Assembly (NCBI RefSeq): GCF_001665685.1
Contig: NZ_LZTB01000030.1
Location: forward strand, 1 to 64,000
Origin: Mycobacterium sp. 852013-50091_SCH5140682
GTDB lineage: Bacteria > Actinomycetota > Actinomycetes > Mycobacteriales > Mycobacteriaceae
Direction: 5' to 3'
Length of the DNA: 64,000 bases
Shown one piece after another: positions 7,563 through 16,046 of the stretch (position 1 is its first letter; each line of letters begins with the position of its first letter). The notes beneath the pieces are model-generated. The model was given only the letters and a program-made list of their open reading frames with translations. It was not told where the DNA came from and made no database searches. The translations under genes were made by a program, and so were the position numbers.

Positions 7563-8705
7563 TCAGCGCACCGGATCCTTGTGCGCCTTGACCGGGCCGG
7601 TGGCCGGTGGCGGCTGGAACAGATTGCCGCGCAGGCTGCCCCGCGTCGTGCGCACCGCGACCAGGCACCAGGTGAACAGCAACCCCGCGTAGGCGATCAT
7701 GGCGGCGACCTTGAACGCCGGGAGATGGGTGTGAACCGCCAGCTGCGTGGTTCCCGTGACAAACGTGCCGACGGGGAACGTCAGGCTCCACCATGTCAAC
7801 GCGAACGGCATGCCACGCCGCAACGTACGCACGGTCAGTCCGGCCGCCAACGCGATCCACAACACCGCGAAGCCCCACATCGGGACGCCGAACAATACGC
7901 TGAAAACACTGAAGCCGGCTGCGATCTCGCGGTCGACGGCCAACGCCGCGTTGGTGCCGAGGAGTCCGGCGGCGGTGATCGACTGGCCGACCGGTCCGAG
8001 CACGATCCACAGTGTGGGCACCCGCGCTGTGCCCGATGTGCCGTAGTGGGTGAGCCGGCTCCAGATCATCGCGATGATCAACAGCGCCGCCACCAGAGAC
8101 AGCCCGAACATCGCGAAACAGCCATAGAGCATGGTGGCCCGACCGGTGCCCGGAACCATGTGCGGGATCAGCAGAGCGCCGGTGGCCGCCGACACCATCG
8201 GTGGCACCACGGGCATCAGCCAACCGCCGAACGCGGCATCGGGCTCGACATTGTGCTGGGTGAACATCAGGTAGGGAATGCTGACGGCGGTGAACAAACC
8301 GCCCAGCGTTCCTGCGGTCCACAGCACCCAGCACAGGTCGACCGCGATCCGTTCGCCGATCAGATCGCGCCCCACCAGGATCGCGCCTGAGCCCACTGTC
8401 ATCAGCGCCATGGGGGCGGCGCCGTAGAAGTGCGCCATCTGCGGGTTGCGCGCGTGACTTCGAGCCACCGTGGGGTGCCTCAGCCAGTGCCCGCCGACCA
8501 ACGCGATCAGGACGGTCAGCAGCACGGCGGCGATGATCCACACCACTTCGGCGAAGGCGCGCAGCCCGGTGAACTGGACCGGCAGCGTGGCCGCGGCCGT
8601 CGCCACGATGCCGGTTCCCATCACAGAGGCAAACCAGTTCGGCCCGATGTTGCCCAACACCTCGACACGTGACCGAGGTTCATCGGGGGTAAATGACGTG
8701 GCCAT
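7563..8705 (-). CDS. TehA/SLAC1-family anion channel or exporter
   Basis: 380 residues with about ten membrane helices. The start region GNIGPNWFASVMGTGIVATA is the conserved first helix of the tellurite-resistance/dicarboxylate (TDT) family, and the later repeats TFVTGTTQLAVHT and PMWGFAVLWIALAAG agree. Known members transport small anions such as C4-dicarboxylates, sulfite, nitrate or chloride; SLAC1 and TehA form trimeric channels gated by a Phe. In a window rich in sulfur genes a sulfite role is possible but not shown. It is divergent from a sensor kinase, with a perfect 14-base palindrome between them. Confidence 0.85.
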   Translation of the reverse strand: MATSFTPDEPRSRVEVLGNIGPNWFASVMGTGIVATAAATLPVQFTGLRAFAEVVWIIAAVLLTVLIALVGGHWLRHPTVARSHARNPQMAHFYGAAPMALMTVGSGAILVGRDLIGERIAVDLCWVLWTAGTLGGLFTAVSIPYLMFTQHNVEPDAAFGGWLMPVVPPMVSAATGALLIPHMVPGTGRATMLYGCFAMFGLSLVAALLIIAMIWSRLTHYGTSGTARVPTLWIVLGPVGQSITAAGLLGTNAALAVDREIAAGFSVFSVLFGVPMWGFAVLWIALAAGLTVRTLRRGMPFALTWWSLTFPVGTFVTGTTQLAVHTHLPAFKVAAMIAYAGLLFTWCLVAVRTTRGSLRGNLFQPPPATGPVKAHKDPVR

Positions 8706-8737
8706 GGCCGCACCCTACGTCTGGCCGGGGTGCATCC

Positions 8738-8751
8738 GGGGGATATCCCCC
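8738..8751. promoter_or_regulatory. Perfect 14-base palindrome GGGGGATATCCCCC
   Basis: GGGGGATATCCCCC at 8738-8751 is a perfect inverted repeat in the 104-base gap between the divergent TehA-like gene and the histidine kinase. A TANNNT box (TAGGTT, 8798-8803) stands six bases before the kinase ATG. The palindrome is a candidate operator, for example for the NarL-type regulator of the same locus; the binding protein is unknown. Confidence 0.45.
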
Positions 8752-8809
8752 ACGGGGTTCGCGGGAAAACGCTGTGTCGCCGAGCCCGACAACTTCGTAG
8801 GTTGAACGC

Positions 8810-10117
8810 ATGGTCGCAATCAGCGAAACGGGCCCGCCCGTCGTTCCCGCACCCGCCCGGCCCCGCACACTACCGCGCAACATCGGGGTGACACCGACGG
8901 CATCGATGATCACCGGAGCCGCGGTAGCACTGGTGTGGTGCTGGATTCCGTTGTCCATCATCATCATCGGCATCTCGTCGATCCCGTCGCTGGTCGGCTT
9001 CGTGCTCGCGACGGTGGCGTTCGTCTACCTGATGCGCGGGGTCGAATGGGTGGAACGCGCCCGCAGCGAGGCGGTTTTCGGCCTCCGCATCGGAGTTCCG
9101 CAGCGACGGCTGTCCCCCTACACCGGGTTCCAGGGTTGGGCGCATCAACTGTGGCTGGACCTCAGCGGCACCCGGTTCTGGAAGGCCGTGGCCCAGCATT
9201 TCCTGCGGATGGTCTACGACCTGCTCGCCACCGGCCTGGCCTTTGGACTGCTGGCCTTCGCATTCCTGGGCCCGGCCGCCTCGATTGCCATCCGGCACAG
9301 TGACGACAGGGCCGGCCTGGTGTTCCTCTCGCCACCGATCGCCTGGCTGCTGGCCATCATCGCGTTCACCGTCGCGGTGGCCGTGCTGGTGTTCGCGCCG
9401 GCCCTGGACGCCGCGATCGACCGATGGCTGTTGTCCCCGTCGCCCACCGCAGCGTTGCAGTATCAGGTCAGTGCGCTGGCCGACGCGCGGGAAGGCGCTG
9501 TGTCATCGGCTCAGACCGAAAGGCACCGCATCGAACGCGATCTGCACGACAGCGTGCAACCGCGATTGGTATCCCTGGCGATGACCATCGGACTGGCCCA
9601 GACCAAGCTGGACACCGATCTGCCCGCCGCGAAGGCCCTGATCTCAGAAGCGCACGGTGACGCCAAGAGCGCGCTGGTGGAATTACGCAACGTGGTACGC
9701 GGCATCGCACCGACGATCCTGGCCGATCGCGGGCTGGACGCCGCGTTGTCCTCGGTGGTGCAGCGCGCCGAAACCTCGGGTGTGCCAACGACATTGCACG
9801 TCGAACTGCCGCAACGGCTGCCCGACGAGGTGGAATCGGTGGCGTACTTCGTCGTCGCCGAGGCCCTGACCAACATCGCCAAGCACGCCAACGCAACCCA
9901 GGCGGTGGTCACCGTGCGGTGGGACCCGTCGGCGAATGTGCTGCACGTCTCGGTGTTCGACGACGGTGCAGGCGGCGCGGTGATCGGCACCGATGAGAAC
10001 GCCACGGGCCTACGCGGTCTGGATGAACGGGTACGCGCGGCCGGTGGATCGTTCGGGGTGTCCAGCCCGGTCACCGGACCGACGATCGTCACGGCGGTGC
10101 TGCCATGCGCATCGTGA
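8810..10117 (+). CDS. NarL-type sensor histidine kinase with membrane sensor domain
   Basis: 435 residues. The first 200 hold four hydrophobic segments in the two-pair layout of the actinobacterial putative sensor domain (residues 30-75 and 135-200). The dimerisation helix follows with QTERHRIERDLHDSVQPRL, so the phospho-accepting residue is H246 (HisKA_3 type). The HATPase domain shows YFVVAEALTNIAKHANA (N box), VFDDGAGGA (G1) and ATGLRGLDERV (G2). It should phosphorylate the LuxR-type regulator encoded by the next, overlapping gene. No SD is obvious; TAGGTT six bases before ATG 8810 suggests a leaderless start. Confidence 0.9.
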   Translation: MVAISETGPPVVPAPARPRTLPRNIGVTPTASMITGAAVALVWCWIPLSIIIIGISSIPSLVGFVLATVAFVYLMRGVEWVERARSEAVFGLRIGVPQRRLSPYTGFQGWAHQLWLDLSGTRFWKAVAQHFLRMVYDLLATGLAFGLLAFAFLGPAASIAIRHSDDRAGLVFLSPPIAWLLAIIAFTVAVAVLVFAPALDAAIDRWLLSPSPTAALQYQVSALADAREGAVSSAQTERHRIERDLHDSVQPRLVSLAMTIGLAQTKLDTDLPAAKALISEAHGDAKSALVELRNVVRGIAPTILADRGLDAALSSVVQRAETSGVPTTLHVELPQRLPDEVESVAYFVVAEALTNIAKHANATQAVVTVRWDPSANVLHVSVFDDGAGGAVIGTDENATGLRGLDERVRAAGGSFGVSSPVTGPTIVTAVLPCAS

Positions 10118-10749
10118 TCGCCGAGGATTCCGCACTGCTGCGCGCCGGTATCGAACGGATCCTCGCCGACGCCGGGCATGAGGTGGTGGCAGGCGTTCCC
10201 GACGCCACCAACCTGCTGCGTCTGGTCAACGACAAGCGCCCGGACCTGGCCATCGTCGACGTACGGATGCCACCCACCTTCACCGACGAGGGCATCCGCG
10301 CGGCGGCGCTGCTGCGCAAACAGAACCCGGACTCCGCGGTGCTTGTGCTGTCGCACTATGTCGAGGAGCGTTACGCAGCCGATCTCATCGCTTCGGACAC
10401 AAAGGGTTTCGGCTATCTGCTCAAAGACCGCGTCGCTGACGTACCTGCGTTTCTCGACGCTGTGACGGTGGTGGGCGGCGGCGGCACGGTGCTCGATCCC
10501 GAGGTGGTGTCACAGATCTTGGTGCGTTCCCACCGGCGCAGTGCGCTTGACCAGCTGACCCCACGCGAACACGACGTGCTGCAACTCATGGCCGAGGGCA
10601 GGACCAACTCGGCCATCGCTGCCGCGCTGCACATCTCGGTCGGCTCGGCCGAGAAGCACATCGCCTCGATCTTCACCAAACTCGACCTGGCTCCCGACGA
10701 GAGCGAGAACCGCCGCGTGCTGGCCGTGCTCCGCTATCTCGAGTCGTAG
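10105..10749 (+). CDS. LuxR/NarL-family response regulator
   Basis: 214 residues. The receiver has the acidic pair E7-D8, the phospho-accepting D52 in LAIVDVRMPP and the conserved Lys in GYLLKDRV. The C-terminal helix-turn-helix reads LTPREHDVLQLMAEGRTNSA and SVGSAEKHIASIFTKLDL, typical of NarL/LuxR. The receiver keeps the variant MPPTFTDEG loop common in actinobacterial partners of membrane-sensor kinases. The gene overlaps the kinase by 13 bases and forms an operon with it and probably with the DUF4097 protein downstream. The divergent TehA-like gene is another likely target. Confidence 0.92.
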   Translation: MRIVIAEDSALLRAGIERILADAGHEVVAGVPDATNLLRLVNDKRPDLAIVDVRMPPTFTDEGIRAAALLRKQNPDSAVLVLSHYVEERYAADLIASDTKGFGYLLKDRVADVPAFLDAVTVVGGGGTVLDPEVVSQILVRSHRRSALDQLTPREHDVLQLMAEGRTNSAIAAALHISVGSAEKHIASIFTKLDLAPDESENRRVLAVLRYLES

Positions 10750-10792
10750 CCCGAGTTCTCGTCAAACCTCCACCCCGGGAAGGACTTCCAAC

Positions 10793-11677
10793 GTGCAGAC
10801 CCTCACGCCTCCACCGATAGCCGCGCAGCCGCCGCAGCTGTCCTCGGGCGGCCGCACCGCCTTTCGCCTGACCCTGATCGCCATCGCAGCACTGGTGGTC
10901 GCCACAACCGTGGCGGCGCTGGGTGTGACGGCGTGGGGGGTGAGCGCGCTGCGGGTCGTCACCGACAGCCAGGCACTGCCGTCGGCCATGCGCACCCTGG
11001 TGATCGACACCGCGCGTATCCCCGTCGCGATCCGCATCACCGGGGACCGCGAAACCCGCGAACCCAAAGCCGATCTGCGTCTGCTCAACACCACGCACAG
11101 CGGAGCACACCAGCTCTTGGTGAGTACCGTCGGCGGCGAAACGCGCGTCACCATCGCAGGTAACCCCGGTCCGATGCTGGAATGGGCCCGTGGCGGCGAG
11201 ATCACCGTCGCGTTACCGCCCGATCAGGCGCGCAGGATGACCGTGCGCACCGAGCAGGACTTGGGTGCCGTCATCGCACAGGCCGACCTGGACCAGCTGA
11301 TTGCCCGCACCAACGACGGCGCCATCGTGTTGCTCGGCGGTGCACGGCGGATCGAGGTGCACACCGTGGACGGCGACGTCGCCACCCGGGATCCGATCGC
11401 GGTGAGCGAGCAGTTCGTCGCCAGCACGTCGGATGGCGACATCACCGCGGACTTCCGCGACACCGCACCGCGCAGCGTCGAGGCCATCACCCGCAACGGC
11501 AACGTCGCGATCGGCCTGCCCGAACGCGGACCGTATCTGGTGCGCGCACAGTCCAACGGTTCGACCGATGTGCAGGTGCCCGAGACCAACAGCGCGGACG
11601 CCGCGGTCGCCCAGATCACCGCCCGCTCGTCCGACGGCGATGTGGTGGTGCAGCAGCTCTCGCTGCGCAACCGGTGA
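10793..11677 (+). CDS. DUF4097 (adhesin-like beta-repeat) membrane-anchored protein
   Basis: 294 residues. One membrane segment at about residues 27-50 (LIAIAALVVATTVAALGV) follows a proline-rich N-terminus. The rest should lie outside the membrane and is a series of short beta strands in the repeated pattern of DUF4097: TNDGAIVLLGG, TVDGDVATRD, TSDGDITADFRD, TRNGNVAIGLPE and SSDGDVVVQQL. Such proteins often accompany two-component systems as envelope sensors or targets. GTG 10793 is preceded by GGGAAGGAC. It lies 43 bases after the response regulator on the same strand, which supports a three-gene operon. Molecular function unknown. Confidence 0.75.
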   Translation: MQTLTPPPIAAQPPQLSSGGRTAFRLTLIAIAALVVATTVAALGVTAWGVSALRVVTDSQALPSAMRTLVIDTARIPVAIRITGDRETREPKADLRLLNTTHSGAHQLLVSTVGGETRVTIAGNPGPMLEWARGGEITVALPPDQARRMTVRTEQDLGAVIAQADLDQLIARTNDGAIVLLGGARRIEVHTVDGDVATRDPIAVSEQFVASTSDGDITADFRDTAPRSVEAITRNGNVAIGLPERGPYLVRAQSNGSTDVQVPETNSADAAVAQITARSSDGDVVVQQLSLRNR

Positions 11678-11696
11678 CACACCCGCGAACGGCCCG

Positions 11697-12236
11697 CTAC
11701 CGCAACGCTTTCCCGAACAACAGCACGTCCTGTGGTTCTTCGCTGATGTTCGGGAACATCGAGTAGCGGGCCAGCCGGCCCTCGAGGGTCAGACCGCACC
11801 GGCGCAGTACCCCGGCCGACGCGGCGTTGTCCACATGACAGAACGCCGACACCCGATACACCGCGGTGTCGTGCGCGATCTCGTCCAAGAGCACCGCGAC
11901 CGCCTCCGACATCAGTCCGCGCCCCCACCAGTCCCGCGCCAGGCAGTAGCCCAGCTCGACCTCGTGGGGCTGTCGATAGCGGCGGGCGCACAGGCCGACG
12001 GTTTCGCCGTCGAACTCGACAAGCCGCGTTATCTCCTTGTCCGCGTTGAACAACGACGTGATCACGCGTCGGGTCTCGGCGACGTCGGGATGCGGGCGCC
12101 AGGCCAGGTACCGCGTCACCTCGGGGTCGGAGGAGATGCGGGTGAACATCGCGTCGGCATCGGCGACCGCGGGAGCCCGTAGCCGCACGCGCGGTCCGGT
12201 CAGTGTCGGTACCTCGGCCATCCCCATATCCTGCAC
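11697..12236 (-). CDS. GNAT-family N-acetyltransferase (RimJ/RimL-like)
   Basis: 179 residues of a GNAT fold. The opening TLTGPRVRLRAPAVADADAM is the RimJ/RimL pattern, and DWWGRGLMSEAVAVLLDE carries the acetyl-CoA pyrophosphate loop (Q/R-x-x-G-x-G/A region). ASAGVLRRCGLTLEGRLAR is the usual last helix and strand. It transfers an acetyl group to an unknown amine, such as a protein N-terminus or a small molecule. The N-terminal four residues may be extra, since MAEVPTL also gives a good start. It converges with the DUF4097 gene and is divergent from a glyoxalase-type gene. Confidence 0.8.
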   Translation of the reverse strand: MQDMGMAEVPTLTGPRVRLRAPAVADADAMFTRISSDPEVTRYLAWRPHPDVAETRRVITSLFNADKEITRLVEFDGETVGLCARRYRQPHEVELGYCLARDWWGRGLMSEAVAVLLDEIAHDTAVYRVSAFCHVDNAASAGVLRRCGLTLEGRLARYSMFPNISEEPQDVLLFGKALR

Positions 12237-12276
12237 CGTTGCCGACCGCGTCGGCGCAGGGGTTTACTGGTTTTAC

Positions 12277-12660
12277 ATGGCCATCACCTTCAACCACACC
12301 ATCGTCGCCGCAAAGGACCGCGAGGAGTCGGCGAGGTTCTTCACCGACCTGTTCGGTCTGCCCAGCGCCAAAGAATTCGGCCACTTCCTGGCCGTCACGC
12401 TCAACCACGGCGTGAGCCTCGACTACGCCCAGGTGGGCCCGGATGAGGACATTCGGCCGCAGCACTACGCCTTCCTGGTCTCCGAGGACGAGTTCGACGC
12501 GATCTACGGCCGCATCCGGGACCGCGGGCTGCAGCACTGGGCGGATCCACGGGCCGCGCGGCCGGGCGAGATCAACCACAACGACGGCGGCCGCGGGGTC
12601 TACTTCCAGGACCCCTCCGGGCATTACCTGGAGATCATCACCCGGCCGTACGGCGGCTGA
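12277..12660 (+). CDS. VOC-family (glyoxalase/bleomycin-resistance-like) protein
   Basis: 127 residues forming one vicinal-oxygen-chelate unit. The first half begins ITFNHTIVAAKDREESARFF, with H6 as a probable metal ligand, and the second half ends GVYFQDPSGHYLEIITRPYG, with the terminal Glu ligand and the DPSGH turn found in many VOC enzymes. QHYAFLVSEDEFDAIYGRI is the linking motif with a third ligand His. Members are lyases, dioxygenases or resistance proteins; the substrate is unknown. ATG 12277 has no clear SD. It converges on the Rrf2 gene with an 8-base gap. Confidence 0.8.
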   Translation: MAITFNHTIVAAKDREESARFFTDLFGLPSAKEFGHFLAVTLNHGVSLDYAQVGPDEDIRPQHYAFLVSEDEFDAIYGRIRDRGLQHWADPRAARPGEINHNDGGRGVYFQDPSGHYLEIITRPYGG

Positions 12661-12668
12661 GCACCCGG

Positions 12669-13139
12669 CTAACCGTGTCCTCGCTGCGCCTCTTGACTGA
12701 TGTAGGCGCCGGCCAGCTTCGCGACGTGGTCGGGCAACGCGCCGCCGGCCACATCCGCCAGGCTGGTCTCCTCCAGCACCGACCGCATACTGGCCCGCAA
12801 CGCCCGCCACACATCGGTGAGCGCAGCGGTCGGCCCCGAGTAGGGCAGGTCCCCCAACCCGATGTCGCGCACGCTGGCCAGCGGGCCGTCGATGCAACGC
12901 AGCACGTCGGCGATGCTGATCGCGTCGGCCGGGCGGGCCAGCTCATAGCCACCGTCGCGACCGCGGTGGCTGCGGACCAGGCGGTCGGTCCGCAGATCGG
13001 ACAGGATGTCGACCAGGAACTGCGCCGGGATGCCCTGCGCCTTGGCCAGATCATCGGTTTTGACCAGGTCGCCCTCGCCGACGGTGGCCAGTTCGACCAT
13101 GGCGCGGACGGCGTACTCCGCCTTTGCCGACATCCGCAT
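12669..13139 (-). CDS. Rrf2-family transcriptional regulator (Rv1287-like)
   Basis: 156 residues. [18 protein letters not shown] is the standard Rrf2 start, followed by the winged helix [21 protein letters not shown] and the wing [20 protein letters not shown]. Only one Cys (in LRCIDGP) is present, so the three-Cys iron-sulfur site of IscR/NsrR is missing and it is not expected to sense iron-sulfur status in that way. CymR-type members without a cluster regulate cysteine metabolism. In M. tuberculosis the equivalent Rv1287 sits beside cysDN, and here cysDNCQ lies 2-6 kb away, so a sulfur role is plausible. Start set at ATG 13139 because the upstream extension overlaps the flavoprotein gene. 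Confidence 0.85.
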   Translation of the reverse strand: MRMSAKAEYAVRAMVELATVGEGDLVKTDDLAKAQGIPAQFLVDILSDLRTDRLVRSHRGRDGGYELARPADAISIADVLRCIDGPLASVRDIGLGDLPYSGPTAALTDVWRALRASMRSVLEETSLADVAGGALPDHVAKLAGAYISQEAQRGHG

Positions 13140-13158
13140 GGTGTGGATTCTGCCAGCG

Positions 13159-13824
13159 CTACCGCGGGGCGGTGTTGCGCAGGGCACCCGTCATGGCACG
13201 CACCGAGGGCGGCACCGGCGTGCCCGGCGCAACGTCCGGGGCGGTTTGCGGCGGGCCGTACTGCGTCGTCAACGGCACCACCCCGGCCCAGGCACCGGCG
13301 GCGACGTCCTCCGGCGGGTCTTCGGGCCAGCCGTCGCTGATCTTCAACGACCAGTTGTCGGCACCGATGGGCAACCGTAGCGCCAGCGTCGCCGCGAGTT
13401 CCTTGGCGGTGCTGTCTCGCAGCTCGGCGACGCGGCCCGGCACAAACGTATCGGTCAAGATCTGCAGGTAGGCGGTCTTGTCCTCGGCCGCGACGCGCTC
13501 GAACGTTCCGAACAGCACCGCACTGCGGTAGGCAAACGACGATTCGAAAGCACTGCGCGCCACCGTCACGCCGTCGAGGGCGGTGACCGACACCGCGACC
13601 GGCGCCCCGCCGGCCAACGCCCGCATCCAGGGTGAGCCGGTCGAACCATGGATGACCAGATCGTCGCCGATACGGGCGAATCCGATCGGGAACACCACGG
13701 GATGACCGTCGCGGACGAGTGCGACAGTGGCCAGCGGTGTGCTGTCGAGCAGTTGGTCGAGCCGGCCGCGGGAGGTGCTCTGCAGCTCGGCGAGCCGGGT
13801 CACCTGGGTGTCGGGACGCGTCAT
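13159..13824 (-). CDS. Pyridoxamine-5'-phosphate-oxidase-like FMN-binding protein
   Basis: 221 residues with the split-barrel flavin fold: [20 protein letters not shown] and [19 protein letters not shown] (residues 54-72) match the FMN-phosphate-binding part, and [19 protein letters not shown] is the central strand pair. Similar proteins bind FMN, F420 or haem and often act as reductases of unknown substrates. Start is ATG 13824; an upstream extension to 14007 would run into the hydrolase gene. It sits between the Rrf2 regulator and an isochorismatase-type hydrolase on the same strand, with gaps of 19 and 7 bases, so the three are probably one operon. Confidence 0.75.
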   Translation of the reverse strand: MTRPDTQVTRLAELQSTSRGRLDQLLDSTPLATVALVRDGHPVVFPIGFARIGDDLVIHGSTGSPWMRALAGGAPVAVSVTALDGVTVARSAFESSFAYRSAVLFGTFERVAAEDKTAYLQILTDTFVPGRVAELRDSTAKELAATLALRLPIGADNWSLKISDGWPEDPPEDVAAGAWAGVVPLTTQYGPPQTAPDVAPGTPVPPSVRAMTGALRNTAPR

Positions 13825-13831
13825 GGCGGGC

Positions 13832-14428
13832 TTAGTCGGGGATATCTGCGGTGCCCGGCACCACGACGGCCACCAGGTCGGCAAGACCGGCAAGGCTTGC
13901 CGCCTGCAATGCTGCGGCCGGTACCGCCTGACCGTCCGGGCCCGCCAGGCTGCGGGTGGCGGTCGCGGCGGCGACCACCGTCGGCGCATAGCCGAGGCTG
14001 AACGCACCGCGGGCGGTGGAGTTCACGCACATGTGGGTCATGAAGCCTGCGAGCACCAGGTTCGACGCGCCGAGCGCCTTGAGCCGCTCGTCGAGATCGG
14101 TCTGCACGAATGAGTTCGGGAACTGCTTCACCACCACGGGCTCGTCACCGCGTGGGGCTACGGCGTCCACGATCGCGCCGCTCTCCCCCTCGATGTCGTA
14201 CAGCGACCCGGGACCGTCGGAGTGCTGGATGTGGATGATCGGAATACCGGCGGTGCGGGCGCGTTCGAGCAGCTCGGCTGTCTCGTCGAGCGCGGCCTGG
14301 ACGCCTTCGAGCTCCATCACGCCTTGTGTGTAGGTCTTCTGGCAGTCGATGAGGACCAGGGCGGAGTCGGCGAGACGAACGGGTTCGACGGGCAAGCTGG
14401 CAAGTTCGCGCAGGGTAGGGCGGGTCAT
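13832..14428 (-). CDS. Isochorismatase-family cysteine hydrolase
   Basis: 198 residues with the full catalytic triad of the family: D28 in SALVLIDCQ, K101 in VVVKQFPNSF and C134 in GFMTHMCVNSTARG, the last preceded by the usual cis-peptide turn. Family members hydrolyse amides such as nicotinamide, N-carbamoylsarcosine or ureidoacrylate. The exact substrate cannot be told. ATG 14428 (MTRPTLRELASLP) is chosen over a longer frame to 14491 that has no family-like residues. It lies upstream of, and on the same strand as, the flavin protein and the Rrf2 regulator. Confidence 0.85.
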   Translation of the reverse strand: MTRPTLRELASLPVEPVRLADSALVLIDCQKTYTQGVMELEGVQAALDETAELLERARTAGIPIIHIQHSDGPGSLYDIEGESGAIVDAVAPRGDEPVVVKQFPNSFVQTDLDERLKALGASNLVLAGFMTHMCVNSTARGAFSLGYAPTVVAAATATRSLAGPDGQAVPAAALQAASLAGLADLVAVVVPGTADIPD

Positions 14429-14496
14429 TTTGATGAGCCTAGTGGCCTGTGACGGCGCTGAGGCTCCATTCGCGGGACTACCGAGTACCACCTCGC

Positions 14497-15246
14497 TCAG
14501 TCAATGCGCTCTTGTTTCAACCGCTCGACGTACGCGTCGAGCCCGGCCAGCACGGCCGGACTGTCGCGGTAATCGAGGCGCGCTTGCGCAACGTACCCGG
14601 CGTTCTGCTCTTCGCCCCACTGGTCCCCGTCGCTCGGGTATCGCTGGTCCGGGTCCGCTGGTGGCGCCCATCGGAGTTCATGGGTGCGAACGAATTCGGT
14701 GATCCGGGTCAGCGCGCGGAGTTGGGGTTCGACCTCGGCGACGTGGGCGCCGTAGATTTCCCGCGGAATCGGGCAGTCACCGAACGCGCCATCCAGTGTG
14801 GCCGGGCCTGACGCTGCCGCGACGATGGCATCCCAAATAGGTTGTGCGATCAGGGCGTAGACCAGGGGGTCGCCGTCCAGTACGGCCATCGGCAGCGGGG
14901 TGAACGGCTCGTCACCGTACGGCCCCGCCAGCAGCCAAGCGTCCATGATGTAGGTGAGAAGTCCCTGGAGGCCGCAATCGCCTGAAAAATCGACCAGCTC
15001 GCCCGCGACTGCGGGCTTGACCACGAATCTGCCAGTGCGGTGCTGCTGTTCGAGATAGCCGTGCAGCAATTCAACCGCTCGGTCGCTCGTCTCGGGGAAG
15101 ATCGATCCGGTGCCGTCGTACTCGCCCGGGATACCCAGGCTCACCGGCTCGTACCCGGACGTGCTGCACCGCAACACCACCACAACCGCGCCGACGTAAT
15201 CAACGCTGACCCCGGTCAACATGCATTTGCAGTCAAAGAAACCCAC
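14497..15246 (-). CDS. Conserved hypothetical protein with MGFFDCKCM start
   Basis: 249 residues, soluble. The N-terminus MGFFDCKCMLTGVSVDY has two cysteines two residues apart, a feature I associate with a widespread uncharacterised bacterial family. The rest contains GEYDGTGSIFPETSDRAVE and a helical C-terminus rich in Trp and acidic residues (WGEEQNAGYVAQARLDY). No enzyme motif is recognisable. I chose GTG 15246 because AGGA stands seven bases upstream and the protein then begins with the conserved cysteine motif. Other in-frame starts are ATG 15222 or points further upstream. It runs toward the hydrolase operon with a 68-base gap. Confidence 0.65.
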   Translation of the reverse strand: MGFFDCKCMLTGVSVDYVGAVVVVLRCSTSGYEPVSLGIPGEYDGTGSIFPETSDRAVELLHGYLEQQHRTGRFVVKPAVAGELVDFSGDCGLQGLLTYIMDAWLLAGPYGDEPFTPLPMAVLDGDPLVYALIAQPIWDAIVAAASGPATLDGAFGDCPIPREIYGAHVAEVEPQLRALTRITEFVRTHELRWAPPADPDQRYPSDGDQWGEEQNAGYVAQARLDYRDSPAVLAGLDAYVERLKQERID

Positions 15247-15311
15247 ACCAGAATCCTGGCACGCCTGATGAGGGGTTCCCGGCGCCAAATTGCACCGGGA
15301 TGTGGCGGAGG

Positions 15312-16046
15312 CTACTGCGCAGCAGTGACGGCCAGTACCCGCTCGGCCAGCTCGGGGCGGCACACCACGAGATCGGGCAGCTTGGGGTCGGCCGAGTTGT
15401 AGACCAGCGGCGAGCCGTCGATGCGCGACGTGTGCAGCCCTGCGGCCCGCGCCACGGCGACCGGTGCGGCCGAATCCCACTCGTATTGCCCGCCTGCGTG
15501 CACGTACACGTCGGCGACCCCGCGGATGACTGCGGCGACTTTGGCTCCGGCCGAACCCATTTCGACCACCGTGCCGCCCAGCGCATCACGCACCGCCAGC
15601 GCTACGGCAGGTGGCCGGGTGCGCGACACGACCACCCGTGGCGGGCCGTCGAACGCGCGCGGCGCAGCCACCTCGGGCGTGGACAGGGTGGTGTTCTGGG
15701 CGGGCAGCGCCACCGCGCCCGCGACCAGTTCCCCCGCCTGCCACAGGGCCACGTGGACAGCCCAGTCGTCACGGCCGAGTTCGGAGAACTCCCGGGTGCC
15801 GTCGAGCGGGTCGACGATCCACACCCGGTCGGCACTCAACCGCACCGGATCGTCCACCCCCTCTTCGGACAGCACGGCGTCGCCCGGGCGATGCGTCGCC
15901 AACTCCGCCATCAGAAAGTCGTGGGATTGCTTGTCCCCGGCCGACTTTCGCTCCTCGACCGTGGCGTCGGCGAAATCGGCACGAACATCGAGCAGCAGTT
16001 CCCCCGCCCGGGTGGCCAGCCGCGCGGCCAGTTCGTGGTCGTTCAT
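15312..16046 (-). CDS. cysQ: 3'(2'),5'-bisphosphate nucleotidase CysQ
   Basis: 244 residues of the inositol-monophosphatase fold. VLSEEGVDD (E61/E62) and WIVDPLDGTREFSEL (DPLDGT at 79-84) are the metal-binding motifs. The C-terminal WDSAAPVAVARAAGL is the substrate-site motif, with the third metal ligand Asp. The enzyme removes a phosphate from PAP, or from PAPS, keeping the sulfate-activation pathway from being inhibited by its product. It overlaps cysNC by four bases (ATGA), so CysNC, which makes PAPS, and CysQ, which degrades PAP, are made together. Membrane segments are absent; it is cytoplasmic. Confidence 0.93.
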   Translation of the reverse strand: MNDHELAARLATRAGELLLDVRADFADATVEERKSAGDKQSHDFLMAELATHRPGDAVLSEEGVDDPVRLSADRVWIVDPLDGTREFSELGRDDWAVHVALWQAGELVAGAVALPAQNTTLSTPEVAAPRAFDGPPRVVVSRTRPPAVALAVRDALGGTVVEMGSAGAKVAAVIRGVADVYVHAGGQYEWDSAAPVAVARAAGLHTSRIDGSPLVYNSADPKLPDLVVCRPELAERVLAVTAAQ

